A DNA stretch of 64,000 nt from DASXKD01 sp963734725 (lineage in GTDB: Bacteria; Actinomycetota; Actinomycetes; Streptosporangiales; Streptosporangiaceae). Location: assembly GCA_963734725.1 (NCBI GenBank), contig CAVTIX010000009.1, positions 1-64,000 on the forward strand. The letters are read 5' to 3'. This document shows positions 8,498 through 17,220 of this stretch, one piece after another. Positions within the stretch are counted from its first letter, which is position 1. Each line of letters starts with the position of its first letter. The position numbers and the translations under genes are program-made. The notes under the pieces are model-generated. The model saw nothing but the letters and a program-made list of their open reading frames with translations. It ran no database searches and was not told the DNA's origin.

Positions 8498-10182
8498 ATG
8501 AGCGCCATGACTGACCAGGCCGAGGGGGCCCGCACGGCGATCCTCACGGTGGATGACGATCCGGGGGTGTCCCGGGCGGTGGCGAGGGACCTGCGGCGGC
8601 GGTACGGGGAGCAGCACCGTATTGTGCGGGCCGAGTCGGCGCCTGGGGCGCTGGACGCGCTGCGCCAGATGAAGCTGCGCGGTGACCTGGTCGCGGTGAT
8701 CTTGGCCGACTACCGGATGCCGGAGCTGAACGGGATCGAGTTCCTCGAGCAGGCGATGGACATCTACCCGGGCGCGCGGCGGGTGCTGCTGACCGCTTAC
8801 GCCGATACCGGCGCTGCGATCGACGCGATCAACGTCGTCGATCTTGATCACTATCTGCTCAAGCCGTGGGATCCACCGGAGGAGAAGCTCTATCCGGTGG
8901 TGGACGCGCTGCTGGAGGCGTGGGGCGAGTCGGATCACCGGCCGGTGCCGGAGATCAAGCTGGTCGGGCACCGCTGGTCGGCGCGGTCCTCGGAGGTCCG
9001 CGAGTTTCTTGCCCGCAATCAGGTGCCGTACCGCTGGTACGCGGCCGACGAGCCGGAGGGGCAGCGGCTGCTGGCCGCCGCGGGGGCGGATGAGCGCGCG
9101 CTGCCGGTGGTGATCACCCCGGACGGCGACCCGCTGATCGAGCCGACCGACGCCGAGCTGGCTGCGCGCGTCGGGCTGGCCACCACGCCGTCGAAGGACT
9201 TCTACGACGTGATCGTCGTTGGGGCGGGCCGGCCGGGCTGGGCGCGGCGGTGTACGGCGCCTCCGAGGGGCTGCGCACCGTGCTGGTGGAGCAACTCGCC
9301 ACCGGAGGCCAGGCCGGGCAGAGCTCTCGGATCGAGAACTATCTGGGTTTCCCGGACGGGGTATCGGGGGCGCAGCTTACCGACCGTGCCCGGCGGCAGG
9401 CCACGAAGTTCGGCGCCGAGGTGCTGACCACGCGCGAGGTGACCGGCCTGGAGGTGAACGGTTCGGCCCGAACCGTTCGTTTCGCCGATGGGAGCGTGAT
9501 CGACGCGCAGGCCGTCATTCTGGCGACCGGCGTGTCCTATCGGCGGCTGTACGCGCCGGGGCTGGACGAGCTGACCGGGCGCGGCGTCTACTACGGTTCA
9601 GCGCTGACCGAGGCGACAGCCTGCCAGGGTCAGGATGTCTACATCGTCGGCGGAGCCAATTCGGCCGGGCAGGCGGCCCTGTTCCTGTCGCGGTACGCCA
9701 AGTCGGTGACCTTGCTGGTCCGCGCGCCGTCGCTGGAACAGTCGATGTCCTACTACCTGATCAGCCGGATCAATGACAATCCCGCTATCTCGGTGCGGAC
9801 CTGCACCGAGGTCGTCGGAGCATCCGGGAGTGACCACCTGGAGAAGCTGACGCTGCGGGACACCGCGCGCAGGTCAACCGAGACTGTCAACGCGCAGTGG
9901 CTGTACCTGTTCATCGGCGCGGCGCCGCTCACCGACTGGCTGGAGGGCGTCGTGGTGCGGGACGCCAAGGGCTTCGTGGTCGCCGGGCCGGATCTGTCGG
10001 TCGGCGGGGAGCGGCCGCGCGGCTGGAACCTGGACCGGCCGCCCTACCACCTGGAGACCAGCGTGCCCGGCGTGTTCGTGGCTGGTGACGCGCGGGCTGA
10101 GTCGGCCAAGAGGGTGGCCTCCGCGGTCGGCGAAGGGGCCATGGCGGTCATGCTGGTGCACCGCTACCTGGAGAAACTGTGA
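8498..10182 (+). pseudogene. Receiver-thioredoxin-fold-FAD/NAD(P) reductase fusion, one-base frameshift
   Basis: Three domains are joined. Residues 13-140 form a response-regulator receiver: acidic pocket DDD at 19-21, phospho-acceptor D71 in ADYRMPELNG, and conserved K122 in LLKPWDPP. Residues 150-228 look like a thioredoxin or glutaredoxin fold without cysteines. From about 235 a thioredoxin-reductase-like flavoprotein begins (VIVVGAG). The frame breaks near 9228, where one C appears to be missing, and continues as YGASEGLRTVLVEQLATGGQ, VYIVGGANSAGQAALFL and GVFVAGDAR. The CxxC of true thioredoxin reductase is absent (TEATAC is found there), so it probably does not reduce a dithiol partner. 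Its stop overlaps the kinase start (GTGA). If the break is an assembly error the gene is functional. Confidence 0.8.
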
Positions 10183-11615
10183 CCACGAAGTTGTGTAGCC
10201 CGGACGAGCTCCGCGCGCTGTTCCTGTTCGAGAAGCTGACCGATGACCAGCTGGACTGGCTGTGCCAGCGGGGCCGGGTCGAGGGCTTCCCGGCCGGGCC
10301 GGTGTACGCCGAGGGCGACCCGGCGAGCAGTCTGTACGTCCTGCTCGAGGGCACCGTGGTGCTGTCGCGGCGGGTGGGCGCCGACGATATCGAGGTGGGC
10401 AGGACATCGCAGCCCGGCGTGTACGCCGGCGCCTGGACGGCATACCTGGGCGACCGGGTTCCGCAGCGCTACAACAGCTCGATGCGGGTGACCGGGCCGT
10501 CGCGGTTCTTCGTGCTGGACGCCGACATATTCGCCGAGTTGATGCACGAGTGGTTCCCGATGGCGGTGCACCTGCTGGAGGGGATGTTCTTCGGCCGTCA
10601 GAGCCTGCTGGAGCCGGCCAGGGAGCGCGAGCGGCTGCTCGCGCTCGGCACGCTGTCGGCCGGCCTGACCCACGAGCTGAACAATCCGGCCGCGGCCGGG
10701 GTCCGGGCAGCCGCGGCGCTGCGCGAGCGGGTCGCCGGCATGCGGCGCAAGCTGGGCACGATCGCGGCAGGGCCGTACCAGCCGGCCACCGTGGAGACGC
10801 TGATCAAGCTTCAGGAGGAGGCCGCCGAGCGGGTGCCGAAGGCGCAGCCGCTGTCGCCGCTGGAGGCGTCGGACCGGGAGGAGGCCATCACCGAATGGCT
10901 GGATGCCCACGGTCTGGCCGACGGCTGGCAGCTCGCGCCGACCTTCGTCGCCGCAGGGCTGGACGTCGCCTGGCTGGAGCACGTCGCGGCCGAGGTGGAG
11001 GCACCGGCGCTCGAGGAGGCGCTGCGCTGGCTGTACTACACCGCCGAGACCGAGCTATTGGTGAACGAGATCGAGGACTCGGCCACGCGTATCTCCACTC
11101 TCGTCGGCGCGGCCAAGCAGTACTCCCAGCTCGACCGGGCCCCGCACCAGGTCGTAGACGTGCACGAGCTGCTGGACAGCACGCTGGCGATGCTGGCCGG
11201 GAAGATCCCCACGGGCATCCGCGTGGTGAAGGACTACGACCGGTCGCTGCCCGCGATCCCCGCGTATCCAGCCGAGCTGAACCAGGTGTGGACCAACCTG
11301 ATCGACAACGCGGTCTCAGCAATGGGCGAGGCAGGGGTGCTGACCGTCCGCACCGGCCTGGACCGGGACCAGGTGGTCGTAGAGATCGGCGACACCGGCC
11401 CGGGGGTGCCGCCAGAGATCCGGGAGCGGATCTTCGAGCCCTTCTTCACCACCAAACCGGTCGGCCAGGGCACCGGGCTGGGACTCGACATCACCTGGCG
11501 CATCGTGGTGAACAAGCACCACGGGGACATCGCAGTCGAGTCGGTCCCCGGCGACACCCGATTCCGGGTCCGGCTGCCGGTCGCCCCCGTAAATACGGAG
11601 CACATAAATGACTGA
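10179..11615 (+). CDS. Sensor histidine kinase with N-terminal cyclic-nucleotide-binding domain
   Basis: The 478-residue protein starts with a GTG that overlaps the stop of the preceding flavoprotein gene by 4 bases. Residues 12-140 form a cNMP-binding-type domain (YAEGDPASSLYVLLEGTV). The phospho-accepting histidine is H165 in LTHELNNPAAAG. The C-terminal ATPase has an N-box (NQVWTNLIDNAVSAM), a G1 box (IGDTGPGVP) and a G2 box (GTGLGLDI). There are no membrane segments, so it is a cytoplasmic sensor. The receiver domain of the preceding gene product is the obvious phosphotransfer partner. The actual ligand of the sensory domain (cAMP, another nucleotide or none) cannot be told from the sequence. 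Confidence 0.88.
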   Translation: MTTKLCSPDELRALFLFEKLTDDQLDWLCQRGRVEGFPAGPVYAEGDPASSLYVLLEGTVVLSRRVGADDIEVGRTSQPGVYAGAWTAYLGDRVPQRYNSSMRVTGPSRFFVLDADIFAELMHEWFPMAVHLLEGMFFGRQSLLEPARERERLLALGTLSAGLTHELNNPAAAGVRAAAALRERVAGMRRKLGTIAAGPYQPATVETLIKLQEEAAERVPKAQPLSPLEASDREEAITEWLDAHGLADGWQLAPTFVAAGLDVAWLEHVAAEVEAPALEEALRWLYYTAETELLVNEIEDSATRISTLVGAAKQYSQLDRAPHQVVDVHELLDSTLAMLAGKIPTGIRVVKDYDRSLPAIPAYPAELNQVWTNLIDNAVSAMGEAGVLTVRTGLDRDQVVVEIGDTGPGVPPEIRERIFEPFFTTKPVGQGTGLGLDITWRIVVNKHHGDIAVESVPGDTRFRVRLPVAPVNTEHIND

Positions 11616-11955
11616 GATACAGGGCATAGATCCTACGGTGCCGCCCAGCGGGACCGGCTGCGTCGAGTGCGACGCCGTCGGCGGGTGGTGGGTGCACCTG
11701 CGCCGCTGCGCCCGGTGCGGGCACGTCGGTTGCTGCGACACCTCGCCAGCGCAGCACGCCACCGCGCACTGGAAGGTCACCGGCCACCCGATCATCCAGA
11801 GCTTCGAGCCTGGTGAGGACTGGTTCTGGAACTACCAGACCGAGGAAGCCCTCACTGGCCCGCGACTCGCCCCGCCCACACAGCATCCGGCCGACCAGCC
11901 CGTGCCGGGGCCCGCGGGCCGAGTGCCACGAGACTGGCGGTTCCACACCCACTAA
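11608..11955 (+). CDS. UBP-type zinc finger protein
   Basis: This 115-residue protein overlaps the kinase gene by 8 bases. Residues 18-60 hold C18, C21, C34, C37, C42 and H50, H54, H60, spaced as in the ubiquitin-specific-protease zinc finger (CVECDA, RCARCGHVGCCD, HATAHW). This is followed by the family's HPIIQSFEPGEDWFWNY stretch, and the remaining 35 residues are Pro-rich and probably disordered. In eukaryotes such fingers bind a free diglycine C-terminus. Bacteria lack ubiquitin, so the target here is unknown. From experience this family recurs beside flavoprotein/kinase pairs in actinobacteria, which makes a shared function likely. Confidence 0.88.
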   Translation: MTEIQGIDPTVPPSGTGCVECDAVGGWWVHLRRCARCGHVGCCDTSPAQHATAHWKVTGHPIIQSFEPGEDWFWNYQTEEALTGPRLAPPTQHPADQPVPGPAGRVPRDWRFHTH

Positions 11956-12275
11956 ACCGGTTGGCCGAATACGCCGACAAGGGCTGCGCCACGCCCCATG
12001 GCGCCGCGTGAAATTCACCGGAGGCTGCCCCTGGCGCCAGCAACGCCCGCGCCGGCGCCGTCGGTGCCGGACGGCGCGCACGCTTGCGCACTCAACGCTG
12101 CCCCGAGCCCAGTCACCGAGCGTGCCTGATCCTTCGCCCCGGCACGCGGCCAGATCGCCGACTCGGTGCCTGGCGCATCTGATGCGATGAAGGAGCGGGG
12201 CCTCCGCTCCCCGTAGGTGCCCCGAGGGTTCATGCTCGGGTTGTCTACGCCGACTACGACGATGGGAGGCCCCAG
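11956..12275. other. Non-coding leader region of the IS110-type element
   Basis: No gene is visible. The part nearest the transposase holds a 7-bp hairpin, GGAGCGG/CCGCTCC at 12192-12210. IS110-group elements encode their bridge RNA in the non-coding stretch before the transposase, so about 12180-12275 is the natural place to look. The left end of the element could not be fixed: no inverted repeat or target duplication is expected for IS110. Confidence 0.35.
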
Positions 12276-13325
12276 GTGGAAGCGTATGACGGCCCGCAGA
12301 TTGTGGGGATGGACCTGCACCGGCGGCGCAGTGTGCTGGTGCGGATGACCGCTGATGGCAGGAAGCTGGAGACCACGCGGATCACTAACAGCCCGGTGGA
12401 GCTGCGGAAGCAGATCGCCAAGGCCGGGAGGTGCCCGCAGGTGGTGCTGGAGGCCACCTACGGGTGGTACTGGGCGGCGGACGCGCTGGCCGAGGCGGGG
12501 GCGAGGGTGCACCTGGCGCACCCGTTGGGGGTGAAGGCGTTCGCCTACCGGCGGGTGAAGAACGACGAGAAGGACGCCGCTGACCTGGCGGATCTGCTGC
12601 GGATGGGGCGGCTGCCGCAGGCGTGGATCGCCCCGGTGGAGATCCGGGAATTGCGGGAGCTGACGAGGTACCGGGTCAAGCTGGTGCGGGTCCGCAGCAG
12701 CTGCAAGGAGCAGGTGCACGCGGTGCTGGCCAAGCTGGGCATCCCGGTCACCTGCTCGGACCTGTTCGGGGTGTGGGGAAACACCTGGCTCGACGGCCTT
12801 GCCCTGCCGCAGCCGTATGCGGGCAAGGTGGCTTCGCTGCGCACGCTGATTGGCGAGCTGGCCGCCGAGATCGCGGTGCTGGATGCGGTCATCGCGGACC
12901 TGCTCGCTCATCATGATGGCTACCGCGCCGTCCAGGCGCTGCCCGGCATCGGGCCGGTGCTGGCGGCGGTGATCGTGGCCGAGATCGGCGACATCACCCG
13001 GTTCTCCCGCCCCGCCCGGCTGGCCTGCTGGGCGGGCCTGACCCCCCGCCACCGCGAGTCCGATGCCAAGGTCACCCGCGGGCACATCACCAAGCAGGGC
13101 TCCACGCTGCTGCGCTGGGCGGTGGTGGAGGCGATCCAGCACCAGCCGGCCGGCAGCCCGGTCCGCGAGGTCAAGGACCGCATCACCGCCCGCCGCGGCA
13201 GTCAGGCCCGGAACATCGCCAAGACCGCCGCGGCCCGCTACCTGCTCACCTGCGTCTTCTACGCGATGCGCGACGGGCGGGCCAGATCCCTGGCTGCCCG
13301 CACCGCCCTCAAGGATGCCGCGTGA
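12276..13325 (+). CDS. IS110 family transposase
   Basis: This 349-residue protein has both domains of the IS110 recombinases. The N-terminal DEDD RuvC-like domain shows D13 in VGMDLHRR, E59 in VVLEATYGWYW, and D100/D103 in NDEKDAADLADLL. The C-terminal Transposase_20 domain contains LPGIGPVLAAVIVAEIGD and AGLTPRHRES, followed by KQGSTLLRWAV with the conserved Ser of the Tnp domain. The length is typical and the frame is open throughout, so the element could be active. It is inserted between the UBP zinc-finger operon and a broken MFS gene. Elements of this group move using an RNA guide encoded in their own flank. Confidence 0.92.
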   Translation: MEAYDGPQIVGMDLHRRRSVLVRMTADGRKLETTRITNSPVELRKQIAKAGRCPQVVLEATYGWYWAADALAEAGARVHLAHPLGVKAFAYRRVKNDEKDAADLADLLRMGRLPQAWIAPVEIRELRELTRYRVKLVRVRSSCKEQVHAVLAKLGIPVTCSDLFGVWGNTWLDGLALPQPYAGKVASLRTLIGELAAEIAVLDAVIADLLAHHDGYRAVQALPGIGPVLAAVIVAEIGDITRFSRPARLACWAGLTPRHRESDAKVTRGHITKQGSTLLRWAVVEAIQHQPAGSPVREVKDRITARRGSQARNIAKTAAARYLLTCVFYAMRDGRARSLAARTALKDAA

Positions 13326-13799
13326 GCAGGCCCGGACACGGGCAGCGCGCGATCGCCCTGCGGTCTGGCTCCCGCCTTCGGGCGGCGAAGCCGCGCGTCA
13401 GATTGATCCCGCTGCCCGGCCGCGCAACGCCCCATGCACCCGCGCATACCAGCGCGGGAACCCCGAAGGGATGACCGCAGCCCGAGCCTGCCCGGACCCA
13501 GGCTGCCGATGGGGCGCGCCACAACCACACACCCATTCCCGGCTTGCCCAGTGTCGCCGGTGACCGGGCCAGCCTCAAGGTCGTTCGTCCAGCAGGGCGC
13601 TCCACCTTGACCCTGGCCCGGTCACCAGCATGCGCGGAAACCAGCCGGGAACCGGGAGAAAAAGGGCACATCAGCCCCTTGACCGGCCCCGCTCCTTCAG
13701 GGATGACCGCAGCTGTCTTGCCGCGGCCTGCCACAACCCGCCGGAGTTGGCGCGCGCCCTATGCGGCTACGTGCGCGGAGATCTGCCAGCCGTCGTGGC
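13326..13799. other. Non-coding region after the IS110 transposase
   Basis: About 470 bp lies between the transposase stop and the minus-strand MFS pseudogene. No gene is supported. The main feature is the 116-bp imperfect palindrome at 13536-13651. GGGATGACCGCAGC also occurs twice here as a direct repeat (near 13468 and 13699). Part of this stretch may be the right flank of the IS element. Confidence 0.4.
13536..13651. repeat. Large imperfect inverted repeat
   Basis: The inner arms at 13559-13581 and 13604-13626 match as inverted repeats at 21 of 23 positions, both containing GGTGACCGGGCCAG in their own sense. The loop is 22 bases. Outer arms TTCCCGGCT (13536-13544) and AGCCGGGAA (13643-13651) pair again after a less similar stretch. 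The structure could form a long cruciform or RNA hairpin. Because of it, similar short peptides appear on both strands, which should not be taken for genes. Confidence 0.7.
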
Positions 13800-13804
13800 C
13801 TAGG

Positions 13805-15446
13805 TTATGGTGGCGTTGTTTCGGGCCCGGGGGGTCGCTGGGCTTGGTGCTGGGCGGGGGCTGGCCGGTCGGCTGGTTGGTGGTTGTCGCCGGGGGCGGG
13901 GCTGTGCGGCGGCTGGCTGGCTGGGTCGGGTCCGTAGGCGAAGCCAGCTACCGCGCCGAGCGCGGCGAACGCGGCGGCGGCGAGCAGGACGTCGTTGAGG
14001 CCGCTGGCGGTGCCGGCGCGGGCGGCGTGGGTGACCGCGGCGCGGGCGGCGGGCGGGACCACGGCGGCGACCCGGGTGCCGGCGCCGGAGGCGACCGCGG
14101 CGGCTAGCCGGTGGGCGGCGCCGGGCGGGGCGGGCAGGCCGGCCAGGGCGTGCAGGGTGGCGGTGGTGACCCGGGAGGCGTAGAGGGCGCCGAGCACGGC
14201 CACGCCGGTGGCGGTGCCGACCTGGCGCAGCGTGTTCACCAGGCCGGCGGCCATCCCGGCGTGGGCCGGCTCCACCGCCGACAGCGCCGCCGAGGCCAGG
14301 CCGGTGGAGGTGATGCCCAGGCCGATCCCGGCCAGGATGAAGCCGGGCAGCAGCACCAGCCAGGTGGAGGTGGCGGTCAGGTGGGCCATCGAGGCCAGCC
14401 CGGCCGCGGCCGCGGCCATGGCCACGCCCAGCAGCACCCGCATCGCCACTTTGCCGATCAGCCGGCCGGTCAGGAGGGCGACCGTGAAGGAGGCCAGCGT
14501 CAGCGGCAGGAACCGCAGCCCGGCGCCGACCGGGGAGTAGCCGAGGGTGTTTTGCACATACAGCGACAGGTAGATGATCATCCCGATGACCGTCGCCGAG
14601 ATCGCGAACGCCACGAACCCGGTCGCGGCGAAGCTGCGCCGGGCGAACAGGCGCAGGTCGGCCATGGGCGCGGCGGCGATGCGCAGCTCGTAGATCACGA
14701 AGGCGGCCAAGGCCACCGCTGCGGTCGCGAGCAGGGCCACGATCGCCGGGCTGCGCCCAGCCGAGGGCGTTGCCGCGGATCAGCGCGAACATCAGCGCGG
14801 TCAGCGCCACGGTGATCAGCGCGGTGCCCGGCCAGTCGGCCCGCCCGCCGGCCGGGTCGCGGGATTCGCGGAGCCGGGCTACCCCGCCCGCGAACGCCGC
14901 CGCGCCGATGGGCAGGTTGATGAAGAAGATGGACCGCCACCCGAGGGTGTCGGTCAGCACCCCGCCGGCCAGCGGCCCGATCGCGGTGGCGCCGCCGAGC
15001 GTGGCGCCGAAGACGCCCAGCGCCCGGGCCAGGGCGGCGCCGGAGAACTCCGCGCGCAGCAGCGGCGTGCCGGTGGCGAACAGCACCGCGCCGCCAACCC
15101 CCTGCAGCGCGCGGAACAACTGCAGCGCCAGCGCGGTCGGGGCCAGCGCGCACGCCAGCGACCCGGCGGTGAAGATGACCAGGCCAGCCAGGAACAGCCG
15201 GCGCCGGCCCAGCCGGTCACCCAAGGTGGCCGCCGGCAGCAGCAGCACGGCCAGCACCAGGGCGTAGGCGGCGCTTACCCACTGAAGGTCCGGCAGGCTC
15301 GCCCGCAGATCCCGCTGAATCGATGGCAGCGCCACGCTCACCACGGTGATGTCCAGCAGCAACATGAACACTGCCGTGCACACCAGCACCAGCGTCCACC
15401 GCTGCCGCGGCGACATCCCCGCGACTTCAGCCACCTGCCTCACCAC
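13805..15446 (-). pseudogene. MFS drug-efflux transporter (EmrB/QacA-like), frameshifted
   Basis: A 14-helix exporter is readable in two frames on the minus strand. The first part contains LLDITVVSVALPSIQRDL, the motif-A-like TLGDRLGRRRLFLAG, and motif C around GGATAIGPLAGGVL. The frame breaks near 14755 after NALGWAQPG. The second part then carries IVALLATAAVALAAFVIYE, ISATVIGMIIYLSLYVQNTL and AGMAAGLVNTLRQVGTA. The joined protein would be about 530 residues, normal for the family, so a single indel is the only lesion. The start may be the GTG at 15446 or the ATG at 15416. A Pro-rich tail follows the last helix. Substrates cannot be told. Confidence 0.8.
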
Positions 15447-15480
15447 CCCAAGCGGCGGCCGGTCATGTGTAGGCCGGCAT

Positions 15481-16362
15481 TCAGTGCATGGCTGCCTTGG
15501 CCGGGGCGAAGAAGTCGGTGAGCAGTTGGGTGACGCGCTCGGCCTCGTCGTGGTGCACCCAGTGCGAGGCGTCGGGCAGGCGCTCGACGCGGTCGAGGCC
15601 GGGCACGTCGTCGTGGTCGGGCTCGGCGAGTTCCTGGCCGAGGTAGCGGTCGCGCTGTCCCCAGATGACCAGGGTGGGCGCGGTGATCGGGCGGAGCGCC
15701 GCTTCGGCCTGTTTGGGCGGGGTCCGCACCGAGGACCGGTAGTAGTTGATCATCCCGGTGGCCGCGCCCGGCTGCGACCACGCCTGGATGTAGCGCTCGG
15801 TCTCCTCCGGCGTGGCGGCCGGGCGGGCGTCGCGCAGGAAGTGCCGGAAGAAGTGCCAGTGGTTGGCGTGCACGACGGTCTCGGGCAGGTCGGGGAGGTC
15901 GAAGAAGAAGAAGTACCACGACTTGCGGAGCTGGCCGGGGTGGTGCAGCCCCTGGGCGAGCTTGCGCGGGTGGGCCGCGTTCAAGATGGCCAGCCGGTCC
16001 ACCACCTCGGGGTGGGCCATCGCGGTGGCCCAGGCCACCGATCCGCCCCAGTCGTGCCCGGCCAGCAGCGCGGACTGTTCGCCGCGTTCGCGGACCAGGC
16101 CGGCGATGTCGGCGGTCAGCTGCCCGGTGTCATAAGCGTGGACGCCGTCCGGCTTGGAGGACAGGTTATAGCCGCGCATGTCCGGCGCCACCACGCGGAA
16201 TCCCGCCGCCGCCAGCGGTGCGATCTGCCGCCGCCAGCCGTACCAGAACTCCGGGAAACCATGCAACAACACCACCAGCGGCCCCTCACCGGCCTCCATG
16301 TAATGCAACCGCTGGCCGCCGACCTCGGCGTAGCCCTCACGAAGCTCGCTGCCCTCGTCCAT
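15481..16362 (-). CDS. Epoxide hydrolase-type alpha/beta hydrolase
   Basis: This 293-residue enzyme belongs to the soluble epoxide hydrolase group. HGFPEFWYGW carries the oxyanion-hole HGxP motif, and the nucleophile is Asp in GHDWGGSVAW. The cap domain supplies YIQAW and MINYYRSS with candidate proton-donating tyrosines. The acid is Asp in WGQRDRYLG and the His is in DASHWVHHD. The reaction would be opening of an epoxide to a diol through an ester intermediate. The start is placed at 16362 (MDEGSELREGY); a longer frame to 16518 adds unlikely sequence. There is no signal peptide. A second, broken hydrolase of a related family lies just upstream. Confidence 0.88.
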   Translation of the reverse strand: MDEGSELREGYAEVGGQRLHYMEAGEGPLVVLLHGFPEFWYGWRRQIAPLAAAGFRVVAPDMRGYNLSSKPDGVHAYDTGQLTADIAGLVRERGEQSALLAGHDWGGSVAWATAMAHPEVVDRLAILNAAHPRKLAQGLHHPGQLRKSWYFFFFDLPDLPETVVHANHWHFFRHFLRDARPAATPEETERYIQAWSQPGAATGMINYYRSSVRTPPKQAEAALRPITAPTLVIWGQRDRYLGQELAEPDHDDVPGLDRVERLPDASHWVHHDEAERVTQLLTDFFAPAKAAMH

Positions 16363-16518
16363 GGTCCTCCCCAGTCGCTGAAACGCTCGCGTATCTTCTC
16401 CCGGCGGCCGGATCTGACCATGCACGCCGCAGGCATCTGCTGTCACGTAATCCTTCAGTAACATGCCCACCAAAGAACGGCAAGGACCGACCGGCGGGTA
16501 ACGTATTCTCCCTAGCAA

Positions 16519-17076
16519 TTACCAGGCGTGCCCAGATGCCCGGATGAACCGGCCATGTGCGGGCGTCAGTTCAGGCCAGGTGCCACAGCCGGGCGTTGAG
16601 CGGCGGGGGCAAAAACAGCGGCGGTGAGGGGGATATCCCCGGAAGCGGGCCTCAGAGACGGCCAGGCGGTCAACCCGGTCGCGGTGATCGGCGGCCAGCG
16701 CGTAGGCGACCGGCATGCCGACGTCGGTCCCGTACAGGGCGAACCGCCGGTGCCCCAGCGCGTCCATCAGCGCGGCCAGGTCGCTGGCCAGGGTGGCGGT
16801 GTCGTACCCGCCGGTGGGTTTGCCGGACAGCCCGATGCCGCGCTGGTCGACCGCGATGACAAAGAAGTCCCGGGCCAGCGCCGGCATCAGCATCCGCCAG
16901 GCGTACCAGGTCTGCGGCCAGCCGTGCACCAGCAGCAGCGGGGGGCCGTCGCCGCCGGTGACCGCGTGCAGGCGCACCTCGCCGGTGTCGACGTAGCGGC
17001 TGGTGAACGTGCCGGTGAACCCGGCGGGGAGGTTCGGCGCCCCGGAGACCGAGCCGGGGCCTTCCGGGGCCGGAGA
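16519..17076 (-). pseudogene. Truncated and frameshifted alpha/beta hydrolase
   Basis: The minus strand begins with NLPAGFTGTFTSRYVDTGE and continues LLLVHGWPQTWYAWRM, VDQRGIGLSGKP and the nucleophile region YGTDVGMPVAYALAADH. After LAVSEA one C seems to be missing (about 16650). In the shifted frame the expected GISPSPPLFLPPPLN and ARLWHLA follow, and then a stop. About 130 C-terminal residues, including the catalytic His, are absent. It is therefore a dead N-terminal half of an epoxide-hydrolase-like enzyme, related to but distinct from its intact neighbour. The upstream part may once have had a short leader. Confidence 0.75.
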
Positions 17077-17155
17077 TGACGGCCGGCGGCTGGCGTGCCC
17101 GATGTTTGCCGTTTGCTGGCGAGTTGATGGCTGTCAGCTAACGGGTGTTTTAAGT

Positions 17156-17168
17156 TCCCGGCCCGGGA
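17156..17168. promoter_or_regulatory. Short palindrome upstream of the glucoamylase gene
   Basis: TCCCGG, one C and CCGGGA form a perfect 13-base palindrome 52 bp before the GH15 start codon. It could be an operator for sugar control of the gene, but such GC palindromes also arise by chance in this DNA. Confidence 0.25.
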
Positions 17169-17220
17169 GAGTAGGCGTTTGCGGTCTGGTACTGCCTTCG
17201 TCCGGGAAGGGGCGCTTGTA

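Noticed and set aside
13309..13734. Possible small genes on both strands after the IS110 transposase
   Set aside because: The similar peptides on the two strands come from the palindrome at 13536-13651.
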